Positions 1 to 5,361 of a stretch of 5,459 bases of DNA are shown piece after piece (position 1 is the stretch's first letter; every line of letters starts with the position of its first letter). A program made the translations under genes and the position numbers. The notes beneath the pieces were generated by a model. It did not search any database and had not been told where the DNA came from. It saw nothing but the letters and a program-made list of their open reading frames with translations. Origin of the DNA: CAYSLC01 sp964431545 (GTDB lineage: Bacteria > Desulfobacterota > Desulfobacteria > Desulfobacterales > JAABSP01); the NCBI GenBank assembly GCA_964431545.1, contig CAYSLC010000306.1, forward strand, positions 1 through 5,459, in the 5' to 3' direction.

Positions 1-549
1 TCAAAAGCCGTACCAATACCAGCTTCGGCTGGCCGTTTGACCAATAACTGCGGTTGCACTTGGGAAAGCCTCGCGTCTGGCCGAGAAGGCGCCAACCGGC
101 TGCCGGTAACACGTGCTGCGAAAGCGAGAGCTGTCTACGAAGGTTTCGGAAAGCAAAACGGGATGTCCGTGGCAACATTGCCAATCGCGGCTCAAACGCT
201 TCAGGTTCAACGCCAAAAGATGAGAGGCCATATTGGGTCGACGCCAGTCAGGCAGGATCAAAAAACGAACATTGTTGGCAATTAGATGCAAGCGACGCCA
301 CTGCGTTTGTCGGTCCCAGCCTATCCACTCATCACGGACTCCACATTTCAAGGCCGCAGCCCCCCAGCCAAGCAGGGCCACCCAATGAGAGCCTATTGTA
401 GCGACATAGTGAAGCGCTTTTCCCACAATGCGATCGAACCCCAAATAATGATGCTCGCGCATCAGGGATCGCCATAGGTAAAATTCATCATGCCGTACAA
501 GACGCACTACAACAGCGGGTTCGGTACCTTGGCGGCTTTCCATTGCCAT
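1..549 (-). pseudogene. DUF4338 (DruA-like) transposase-associated protein, frameshifted and cut by the window edge
   Basis: The reading frame starts at 549 (an in-frame stop lies just upstream, at 558-556) and carries DUF4338 hallmarks: LMREHHYLGF (residues about 29-38), LLGWGAAALKCGVRDEWIGW (59-78), LHLIANNVRFLILP (87-100), LASHLLALNLKRLSRDWQ (110-127) and HPVLLSETFVDSSRFRSTCYR (129-149). Just after CYR (codon 105-103) the family motif breaks off. Shifting by one base at about 102 restores AGWRLLGQTRGFPK and then SNGQPKLVLVRLL, open to base 1. The simplest reading is loss of one G from an ancestral CGG-GCA. The sequence there is not a classical slippery heptamer, so programmed frameshifting is unlikely. 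From memory, this subgroup is often the N-terminal part of ISAs1-like transposases, and relatives include the Druantia defence protein DruA. No good Shine-Dalgarno precedes the start and no insertion-sequence ends could be defined. Family call firm; exact element type and function unknown. Confidence 0.85.
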
Positions 550-640
550 AGCGTACTAAAACTTTAGAGGAAAAGTCACCGCTATTTTGATTGTAAAAGC
601 TTTTTTTATCGATACGCGGCGTTGACGTAGCCCTGAACAT

Positions 641-686
641 AAATCCTACTGAAAAGGAGGTTTCAATGCAAATTCCTACTTGAAAA
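641..686 (+). promoter_or_regulatory. Strong Shine-Dalgarno, 5-codon ORF and flanking near-repeats
   Basis: AAGGAGG at 654-660 lies 5 nt before an ATG (666-668) that opens a five-codon ORF, MQIPT, ending in TGA at 681-683. Two near-identical blocks flank it: 641-655 (AAATCCTACTGAAAA) and 670-686 (AAATTCCTACTTGAAAA). CCTACT of the first block (645-650) can fold back on AGGAGG (655-660) with one mismatch and a GAAA loop, hiding the ribosome binding site. The second CCTACT (675-680) could compete for the same site. This might be a leader-peptide switch, or the remains of a gene start damaged by nearby insertion. No promoter is obvious; function is inferred only from layout. Confidence 0.25.
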
Positions 687-699
687 ACAAAGATTGTTT
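685..699. other. Small inverted repeat AAACAA / TTGTTT
   Basis: AAACAA (685-690) and TTGTTT (694-699) form a 6-bp A/T-rich dyad with a 3-nt centre, a few bases upstream of the first 44-bp leader repeat. It could be an operator half-site pair or chance in an A/T-rich stretch. Confidence 0.15.
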
Positions 700-707
700 C
701 CGCCCCA

Positions 708-752
708 ATCATGAATAGCCTTTGTTCAGGGACAAAAGGGAACCCGGAATGG
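708..752 (+). repeat. Leader repeat, copy 1 (dyad + RBS + start codon), no intact gene behind it
   Basis: This matches 2002-2045 at 38 of 44 aligned positions plus one extra A at 737. The first 29 positions (708-736 versus 2002-2030) differ at only two sites. The block contains CCTTTGT (719-725) and ACAAAAGG (732-739), an imperfect dyad that overlaps the purine-rich ribosome-binding stretch, then an ATG at 749-751. In this copy the ATG opens only nine codons (MERKDLYMS) before TGA at 776-778. Another frame at about 778-815 reads DDPEPGSAQGISG then stop, which loosely resembles the start of the protein at 2042 (DPKPEETAPGDPAQGI). Copy 1 may therefore be the decayed 5' end of a paralogue, or an independent use of the same regulatory element. 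Confidence 0.6.
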
Positions 753-779
753 AGCGTAAAGACCTCTATATGTCATGAT

Positions 780-833
780 GATCCCGAACCGGGATCGGCC
801 CAGGGGATATCCGGCTGACTGATTTATCGGGCC
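780..833. other. Structured segment: nested inverted repeats in the intergenic region
   Basis: GATCCC (780-785) and GGGATC (791-796) form a perfect 6-bp stem with a 5-nt loop. Directly after it, GGCCC (797-801) pairs with GGGCC (829-833), enclosing the 8-bp palindrome GGATATCC (805-812). A short T-run (843-847) follows about ten bases later, so this could be a weak terminator or a folded leader upstream of the gene at 934. The rest of 834-917 shows nothing convincing. Evidence is pairing by eye only. Confidence 0.25.
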
Positions 834-933
834 ATCCTCCCATTTTTGTGCCGCATGAGATACTCTTAACTCATTTACGCTGTTTCCGGTTGACACCTCG
901 GTTGCGGTTGAAGTATGAGAGAAGGAGCAAACG

Positions 934-1239
934 ATGGACACAAAAACCGACAAAATCTCCCTCGCTCTGGCACAGATCAACGCCGCCTGCGCTGAAGAGA
1001 TCTCCGGAGAGACACTGCTCGCCTGCATCAGAGGGGAGAACGACGATCCTCGATGGCGGGCGCATCTGCTCTCTTTTCTGGAAGAATTGACCGTGGAACT
1101 GATTCATGACACGGTTCTCTCGGGGGCCTGTACATTCCAGGAGCTTTCACGAGCGATCGACACATGGGAGTGCAAAGATGGGAAGACCATCCGATGGATC
1201 GAGGAGATGGCGGCCCTCAGCGTGGAAACGGCTGCTTGA
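934..1239 (+). CDS. Hypothetical acidic protein, candidate antitoxin partner of the AbiEii-type toxin
   Basis: This 101-residue protein has a convincing start: AGAAGGAG at 920-927 with six bases before the ATG. I do not recognise a family. The sequence is acidic and looks mostly helical, with segments ISLALAQINAACAEEI (about 8-23), WRAHLLSFLEELTVELIHDT (41-60) and FQELSRAIDTW (68-78). No signal peptide or membrane segment is visible. Its last 62 bases overlap the nucleotidyltransferase gene starting at 1178, in a different frame, so the two are almost certainly cotranscribed and probably translationally coupled. A small acidic gene immediately upstream of an AbiEii-type nucleotidyltransferase is the usual position of an antitoxin, but the winged-helix domain of classical AbiEi antitoxins cannot be seen. 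Coding status is well supported; the antitoxin role is inferred from context. Confidence 0.75.
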   Translation: MDTKTDKISLALAQINAACAEEISGETLLACIRGENDDPRWRAHLLSFLEELTVELIHDTVLSGACTFQELSRAIDTWECKDGKTIRWIEEMAALSVETAA

Positions 1240-1840
1240 ACTTGTCCTGCCGGCGCTGGACGAACTGCCGGATTCCATGGCCTGGACACTGGGCGGAGGG
1301 ACGGGACTCGCAATTTCACTCACGCATCGAATCAGCTATGATATCGACATCTTCTTCGAACACGCGGCGGCTCTGAAGCGGCTCTCGCCAAACGCAAATC
1401 CAAAAATCAGGCGGTTATCCGACAATTGGCAACAACCCGGACATTATCTGAAAATCGAAAGATCGGATGGCGACATCGATTTTCTCGTAACCCGCTCCTT
1501 TGCCGAACCCGCTTTTTTCCCATTCAATTTCCGTGGCAGGGAGATCCGTGTGGAAACGCCGCTTGAAATCATCTCCAAAAAAATCCATTTCCGCGGATCC
1601 CAGGTCACGGTACGCGACATTTTCGACATCGCGGCCTTTTCCACGATGAAAGACGCGCCAACCATCGCACGCCTGCCGGATATCGCAGAGTCCCTTCCCC
1701 GGGCGTTGCATCGGATCAAGCTGCTCCGGAAACGGTACGAGACGACGGTTCGGGAGGCCGTGAATCCGACCCCCGAAGGCGAGAAGCTTCTAACATCCGG
1801 ATTCGATCGGGCCGTCGCCTTTTTGGAGGAGATTCTTTAG
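1178..1840 (+). CDS. Nucleotidyltransferase, AbiEii/AbiGii toxin family
   Basis: This 220-residue protein belongs to the DUF1814 group of polymerase-beta-fold nucleotidyltransferases. Known members transfer nucleotides to an RNA substrate such as tRNA and arrest growth as toxins or abortive-infection effectors. Visible motifs in order: GGGTGLA (residues 39-45), HRISYDIDIFF (50-60) with D55 and D57 as the metal-binding pair, DGDIDFLV (97-104) supplying the third acidic residue, ETPLEIISKKIHFRG (126-140), and VRDIFDIAA (145-153), matching the family's RD-x2-D segment. The start at 1178 is chosen because GGGAG lies seven bases upstream at 1166-1170. An earlier in-frame ATG at 1106 would add 24 low-complexity, Arg/Ser/His-rich residues lying deep within the upstream gene. 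Length is normal for the family and all key residues are present, so the enzyme looks intact. The RNA target cannot be told from sequence. Confidence 0.88.
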   Translation: MGRPSDGSRRWRPSAWKRLLELVLPALDELPDSMAWTLGGGTGLAISLTHRISYDIDIFFEHAAALKRLSPNANPKIRRLSDNWQQPGHYLKIERSDGDIDFLVTRSFAEPAFFPFNFRGREIRVETPLEIISKKIHFRGSQVTVRDIFDIAAFSTMKDAPTIARLPDIAESLPRALHRIKLLRKRYETTVREAVNPTPEGEKLLTSGFDRAVAFLEEIL

Positions 1841-1885
1841 CGACACATCACCCTGTTAAAATCCGGACGTCCCCAAAATCTGCCG

Positions 1886-1891
1886 TATAAT
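1886..1891 (+). promoter_or_regulatory. Candidate -10 box for the TPR gene
   Basis: A perfect TATAAT sits 46 bases after the stop of the nucleotidyltransferase gene and about 150 bases before the likely start of the TPR gene. No good -35 hexamer lies 16-18 bases upstream (sequence around 1862-1868 is TCCGGAC), and there is no correctly placed TG for an extended -10. An activator would probably be needed if this is a promoter. It would give a leader of roughly 145 nt holding the hairpins at 1946-1982 and the repeat at 2002. Confidence 0.4.
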
Positions 1892-1945
1892 GTTCAGATA
1901 GTAAAAGATGGCGATGGTGTGGAAACGATGACGCCTCCGACCAGA

Positions 1946-1982
1946 TCGGACCCTATCGGTCCGAACGGTATGCCGCCGGCGG
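1946..1982 (+). promoter_or_regulatory. Hairpin and GC palindrome in the TPR-gene leader
   Basis: TCGGACC (1946-1952) and GGTCCGA (1958-1964) form a perfect 7-bp stem around the loop CTATC. Nine bases later comes the 10-bp palindrome CCGCCGGCGG (1973-1982). No T-run follows, so this is not a standard intrinsic terminator. It may be an operator or a folded piece of the 5' leader. It also lies within the frame that would extend the TPR protein to 1919, an extension I do not favour. Confidence 0.35.
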
Positions 1983-2001
1983 AAGGTTGTCTTCTCCGCC
2001 G

Positions 2002-2045
2002 ATCATGCATAGCCTTTGTTCAAGGACAAAGGAAACCCAAGATGG
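2002..2045 (+). repeat. Leader repeat, copy 2: dyad masking the RBS of the TPR gene
   Basis: This is the second copy of the element at 708-752. CCTTTGT (2013-2019) and ACAAAGG (2026-2032) form a perfect 7-bp dyad, extendable by a G-U pair to leave a 4-nt loop. The right arm overlaps the Shine-Dalgarno AAAGGA (2028-2033), which lies 8 nt before the ATG at 2042. Folded RNA would therefore block initiation; alternatively the DNA dyad could be a repressor site. Similarity to copy 1 stops shortly after the start codon, which argues for a shared 5' element rather than a whole duplicated gene. Confidence 0.6.
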
Positions 2046-3916
2046 AACCATCGGAGCCCCAACATAACCGAGACCCGAAACCGGAGGAGACCGCCCCCGG
2101 GGACCCCGCACAGGGGATCGCCATCGCCGTCCTGCCCTTTGAAAACCTGTCCGGGGACGAGATCAACGATTACTTCGCCCAGGGATTCGTGGAGGAGCTG
2201 ATGGCGGATCTCTCCCAGTTTCAAAGCCTCCAGGTCATCTCCTCCTATACGGCGAGAAAAATCCCCGCCAAAGACGGAGGGGACGCGCTTGAGGTATCCC
2301 GGGAATTGGGGATACGGTTTCTGTTGCGGGGGGCGCTGATTCGAAAAAAGGACCAGCTCCGGATCACGCCTCAGCTCATCGACGTCGACACCGGCGGGAT
2401 CCTCTGGGCGGAGAAATTCGATGCGCCGACGGACGACATCTTCCAGATCCAGGAACGGATCGTCCGGCGGGCGGCGGGGGCGATCTCCATCCGGATCGAC
2501 CGGGAACTGCTGGCCCGCTCGCGGAAGAAGCCGGAAACCCGCTTTGCGGCCTACGACTACTGGCTCCAGGGGATGGACCTGCTGCGCCGGGGCTCCACGG
2601 AGACGGATCGGCGGGCCAAAACGCTGTTCGAAAAGGCGCTGGAGATCGATCCCTACTACAGCCGGGCCTATACCGGGATCTCGCTGTCCTATTTCAACGA
2701 CTGGAGCTGCCAGGTGCCCGAGCGATGGGACGAGATCGAAGACAACGCCTATCGATACGCCATGAAGGCGGTGGCGCTGGACGGCGCGGATCATGTCGCG
2801 CGGCTGGTGATCGGGCGGATCCTGATCTACCGGCGGGAGTACGATCTGGGGGAATCCCATATCGACAAAGCCCTGGCCCTCAACCCCAACGACGCCGACA
2901 ACCTGGCGATCCTGGCCCACTACAAGGCCCTGCTGGGAAAGCCCGAGGAGGGGGAGGCGCTGTTCCAGCAGGCCCTGAAGCTCAATCCGTACCGGAACCT
3001 CTGGTATTTCACCTATGGCGCCGTACCGTACTTCGTCCGGCAAAACTATGAAACATGCATCGAAACCGCGTTGAAAGGGCCGCTGACCGAGGAGTGGTTC
3101 GACCTGCCGGCCTATGTCGCCGCCGCCTATGCGCATCTGGGGGATGCGGAAAACGCCGGGCGGTACCTGGACATCTTCATCCGGGAGTTTCAGGAAAAGA
3201 TGACCGACGGCCGGCCGCCGTCCGCGGACGGGATCATCGACTGGATCCGGCTGGCCAATCCGTTCCGGTATGGGGTCCATTCGGATCTCTATGTGGATGG
3301 GTTGCGAAAGGCCGGGTTGGAGGAACGGTGCAAAGGATCCGCGTCGCCGCCGGCGTCTCGAAACAAGCCGGAGCAAATGCCGGAGACCGGGGGCAACGTG
3401 TTCCGTGAGGAGAACGACCTCTGGCGGATCGGGTTCGACGGTCGGTCGGACCGGATACCGGGGGTCAAGGGATTCCACGACATCGCCAGGCTGCTGGCCA
3501 GCCCGGGACGGGAGATCCATTGCACCGAGCTGATGGGGACGGCGACCTCTTTTGCCGATCCCGATGAAATGGTGGATGAAAAGGCCAAGAAGGCCTATGC
3601 GCGGCGCATCCAGGAGCTGAAAGGGGAGATTGCGGAAGCCGAGGAGAACAACGATCTGATTCGGTCCCAGAAGTTGAAGGCGGAACTCGATCAGTTGACG
3701 GATCACCTCTCCCGGGCGGTGGGGCTGTCCAACCGGAGCCGGAAACTCAATTCGGATGTGGAAAGGGCCCGGTCCGCGGTGACCTGGCGGATCCGGCACG
3801 CCATCAAGAAGATCGAGGCGGTCAATCCCTCCCTGGCCCGCCATCTGGACAATGCCATCGCCACCGGAACGTTCTGCGCCTACCAGCCGGAAAAACATGT
3901 GAGGTGGACATTGTAA
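2042..3916 (+). CDS. FlgO/TolB-N-like domain + TPR protein with C-terminal coiled-coil module
   Basis: The protein is 624 residues from the ATG at 2042, chosen because AAAGGA precedes it by 8 nt. The in-frame ATG at 1919 would add 41 residues reading through leader hairpins. Residues 26-155 (IAIAVLPFENLSGDEINDYF onward, with LGIRFLLRGAL at 89-99, ITPQLIDVDTGGILWAEKFD at 108-127 and DDIFQIQERI at 131-140) match the domain that follows adenylate cyclase or CadC-like DNA-binding domains in many signalling proteins. Residues about 168-380 are TPR-like (AKTLFEKALEIDPYYSRAY at 192-210, IDKALALNPND at 274-284, EALFQQALKLNP at 305-316). A Pro/Ser-rich linker (430-450) leads to a module starting NVFREENDLWRIGFDGRS (452-469), with a charged coiled coil (about 512-560) and ending in TGTFCAYQPEKHVRWTL. 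I recall that module at the C-termini of large ATPase-type or TPR regulators. No cyclase, kinase, signal peptide or membrane segment is visible, so it is probably a cytoplasmic scaffold or regulator of unknown target. Confidence 0.85.
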   Translation: MEPSEPQHNRDPKPEETAPGDPAQGIAIAVLPFENLSGDEINDYFAQGFVEELMADLSQFQSLQVISSYTARKIPAKDGGDALEVSRELGIRFLLRGALIRKKDQLRITPQLIDVDTGGILWAEKFDAPTDDIFQIQERIVRRAAGAISIRIDRELLARSRKKPETRFAAYDYWLQGMDLLRRGSTETDRRAKTLFEKALEIDPYYSRAYTGISLSYFNDWSCQVPERWDEIEDNAYRYAMKAVALDGADHVARLVIGRILIYRREYDLGESHIDKALALNPNDADNLAILAHYKALLGKPEEGEALFQQALKLNPYRNLWYFTYGAVPYFVRQNYETCIETALKGPLTEEWFDLPAYVAAAYAHLGDAENAGRYLDIFIREFQEKMTDGRPPSADGIIDWIRLANPFRYGVHSDLYVDGLRKAGLEERCKGSASPPASRNKPEQMPETGGNVFREENDLWRIGFDGRSDRIPGVKGFHDIARLLASPGREIHCTELMGTATSFADPDEMVDEKAKKAYARRIQELKGEIAEAEENNDLIRSQKLKAELDQLTDHLSRAVGLSNRSRKLNSDVERARSAVTWRIRHAIKKIEAVNPSLARHLDNAIATGTFCAYQPEKHVRWTL

Positions 3917-3962
3917 GCCCAAGCCCGGCGTTCTCCTTCCATCGTGAGGCCGAACCTTACGC

Positions 3963-4005
3963 CCATGGGGTGAAAACGGAAACAACACCAACCCATGGAA
4001 AGGAG
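3963..4005 (+). promoter_or_regulatory. Inverted repeat and strong RBS before the methyltransferase gene
   Basis: CCATGGG (3963-3969) pairs perfectly with CCCATGG (3992-3998). An inner GTG/CAC (3970-3972 with 3986-3988) extends the stem past a 3-nt bulge. The distal arm ends directly against the Shine-Dalgarno AAAGGAG (3999-4005), which stands 7 nt before the ATG at 4013. The stem may modulate access to this ribosome binding site. The gap between genes (3917-4012) is too short and lacks the conserved features of a SAM or SAH riboswitch as far as I can see. Confidence 0.4.
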
Positions 4006-4012
4006 AACGATC

Positions 4013-4951
4013 ATGAATACCCGGAAAAACAATCTTCAACAGTTGACGGATAGAACCTTCTTGACCGACGGCGGCCTGGAAACGGTCCTGGCCTTTCACG
4101 AGGGATTCGACCTTCCGGAGTTCGCGGCCTTTACGCTCTTTGATCAGGAGAAGGGGTATCAAGCCCTGCGGGACTATTACCTGCCCTATATCCGGATCGC
4201 CAAGGAGAAGGGGACCGGCTTTATCCTTGAAAGCCCGACCTGGCGGGCCAGCAGGGCATGGGGGGAGAAACTCGGGTATGACGCCCACGATCTGGCGCGG
4301 ATCAACAGAACCGCCATCTCCATGCTCAACGACCTGAAACGGGAGTTCGAGGGCGATGGGACGCCGATGGTCATCAGCGGCTGCATCGGTCCCCAGGGAG
4401 ACGGCTACGATGCAGCCAATGCCCTCACGGTATCCGAGGCGAAAGCATACCACCAGGAGCAGATCGCGACCCTGGCCGAAACCGAGGCGGATCTGGTGTC
4501 CGCCTTCACGATGACCAATGTCGAAGAGGCGTTGGGCCTCGTCCTGGCGGCAAAATCGGTGAACATGCCGGTGGTGATCTCATTCACCACGGAAACGGAC
4601 GGGAAGCTGCCGTCCGGCCGGCCGCTGAAGGAGGCCATCGAACAGGTGGACGCCGAGAGTGGGGAGTATCCGTTCCACTACATGATCAACTGCGCCCACC
4701 CCACCCATTTTCAGGGTGTGCTCGACAGCGGCGAGCCCTGGGCGAAACGGATTCGCGCCGTTCGGGCCAACGCCTCGAAGAAGTCGCACGCCGAGCTGGA
4801 TGAGGCCGAGGAGCTGGATACCGGCGACGCCGTCGACCTGAGCAACTGGTACCGGAAACTGAAGGATCGCCTGCCGAACTTGAACGTCTTCGGCGGGTGC
4901 TGCGGAACCGACCACGGTCATATTCAGCAGATTGCGGCGGTGGTTCGGTGA
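4013..4951 (+). CDS. Homocysteine S-methyltransferase family protein
   Basis: This 312-residue cytoplasmic enzyme belongs to the zinc-dependent homocysteine methyltransferase family (PF02574, the MmuM/BHMT/MetH N-domain fold), which transfers a methyl group from a donor such as S-methylmethionine or a betaine to homocysteine, making methionine. Supporting motifs: FLTDGGLET (residues 16-24), ILESPTWRAS (71-80), ISGCIGPQGDGY (121-132), FTMTNVEEALG (165-175), INCAHPTHF (225-233) and FGGCCGTD (293-300). C227, C296 and C297 are the expected zinc ligands, so the site looks complete. The length is full for a stand-alone enzyme without a cobalamin domain. The start at 4013 is preferred over 3995 because AAAGGAG is 7 nt upstream. 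It follows the TPR gene by 96 bp on the same strand and could be cotranscribed. The methyl donor is not determinable, so no gene symbol is given. Confidence 0.92.
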   Translation: MNTRKNNLQQLTDRTFLTDGGLETVLAFHEGFDLPEFAAFTLFDQEKGYQALRDYYLPYIRIAKEKGTGFILESPTWRASRAWGEKLGYDAHDLARINRTAISMLNDLKREFEGDGTPMVISGCIGPQGDGYDAANALTVSEAKAYHQEQIATLAETEADLVSAFTMTNVEEALGLVLAAKSVNMPVVISFTTETDGKLPSGRPLKEAIEQVDAESGEYPFHYMINCAHPTHFQGVLDSGEPWAKRIRAVRANASKKSHAELDEAEELDTGDAVDLSNWYRKLKDRLPNLNVFGGCCGTDHGHIQQIAAVVR

Positions 4952-4980
4952 TAATGCGAACCGGCAGGCTTTATTGTTGC

Positions 4981-5010
4981 CAGATCAGCGGTCGCAAGTT
5001 ACCGCATCTG
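4981..5010. other. Two-part hairpin downstream of the methyltransferase gene
   Basis: CAGAT (4981-4985) pairs with ATCTG (5006-5010), and GCGGT (4988-4992) with ACCGC (5001-5005), giving a 10-bp stem with a 2-nt bulge and an 8-nt loop. It lies 29 bases after the stop codon. No T-run follows, so it may stabilise the mRNA 3' end or support factor-dependent termination rather than act as an intrinsic terminator. Confidence 0.4.
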
Positions 5011-5020
5011 TTATACCTGG

Positions 5021-5075
5021 AAAAAATACAGCGCGGGACGAGAGCCGCTTTCGGTAATCAATCTGCGCTGTTTTT
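5021..5075. terminator. Bidirectional rho-independent terminator between convergent genes
   Basis: ACAGCGC (5028-5034) pairs with GCGCTGT (5065-5071). On the plus strand the right arm runs into a T-tract (5071-5075). On the minus strand the other arm is followed by TATTTTTT (from the A-run at 5021-5026). The loop is long (30 nt) and contains a small CCG-CTTT-CGG hairpin. Its position between the plus-strand methyltransferase gene and the minus-strand toxin gene, whose stop codon it touches, fits a shared terminator. Confidence 0.6.
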
Positions 5076-5361
5076 ATCTATCTTTCCAATAACCTGGATT
5101 TCTGTTCAGGTGCATTATCGCCATAATCCGGATATGGTCGTCAACGATTCGATAGAGGACGCCGTATGGAAATTTGTTTGTGAGGCAACGTCTTGTTTTG
5201 GGGTCGATTGCTGTCCAGGCAAGAGGGCTCGCAGATATTCGCTCAATCGTCGCATAAACCTATTCTGAAAATGTCAACCCCAAACCCGGCTGGCGCTCTT
5301 CATAGTACTCGATTGCCTCGTAGAACTCTTTTTCAGCTTCTTCATGGAAGCTATATTTCAT
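5074..5361 (-). pseudogene. RelE/ParE-family toxin interrupted by one in-frame TAG
   Basis: Read from the ATG at 5361-5359, the frame gives a normal-length 95-residue ParE/RelE-type protein apart from one stop. It begins MKYSFHEEAEKEFYEAIEYY (residues 1-20), then RQPGLGLTFSE (23-33), TAG at codon 34 (5262-5260), VYATIERI (35-42), FPYGVLYRIVDD (64-75), IRIMAIMHLNRNPGYW (77-92) and TAA at 5076-5074. Family members usually have Glu at this place (...F-x-E-E-V...), so GAG to TAG is the simplest change. Both halves keep family motifs in one frame, so the damage is recent or the TAG is decoded (suppression or pyrrolysine). Working members inhibit translation by mRNA cleavage (RelE) or poison gyrase (ParE). 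The start overlaps the antitoxin stop as ATGA, which is typical translational coupling. No useful restart codon lies just after the stop. Confidence 0.85.

Noticed and set aside
95..110. Programmed -1 frameshifting in the DUF4338 gene
   Set aside because: The bases before the break (TGTTACCGGC on the minus strand) are not an X-XXY-YYZ slippery site. A simple one-base deletion explains the data.
890..919. TTGACA (890-895) and TATGAG (914-919), 18 bases apart, as a promoter for the gene at 934
   Set aside because: Transcription would start at about 926, within or after the Shine-Dalgarno at 920-927, so the message would lack its ribosome binding site. Possible only if the start site is shifted.
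726..1107. Several 70-100 codon open frames on both strands around the 934 gene
   Set aside because: They overlap the better-supported gene at 934, lack good ribosome binding sites and show no recognisable protein motif.
1106..1177. Upstream in-frame ATG extending the nucleotidyltransferase by 24 residues
   Set aside because: The added residues are low-complexity and lie within the upstream gene. GGGAG at 1166-1170 supports 1178 instead.
1919..2041. Upstream in-frame ATG extending the TPR protein by 41 residues
   Set aside because: The extension translates leader hairpins and the repeated 44-bp element, and contains no conserved domain. The ATG at 2042 has its own Shine-Dalgarno at a good distance.
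3917..4012. A SAM or SAH riboswitch before the methyltransferase gene
   Set aside because: Only 96 bases separate the genes, and I could not find conserved core motifs of those riboswitches or an expression platform beyond the RBS-proximal stem.
2003..4453. An 816-codon open frame on the minus strand
   Set aside because: It lies antisense to two convincing plus-strand genes and starts inside one and ends inside the other's leader. It is rich in Pro, Arg and Gly with no family motif. High third-position GC in the real genes removes stops on the opposite strand.
4897..5268. A 123-codon plus-strand open frame after the methyltransferase gene
   Set aside because: It begins inside the methyltransferase gene, crosses the terminator and runs antisense to a recognisable RelE/ParE toxin sequence. 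It shows no family motif.
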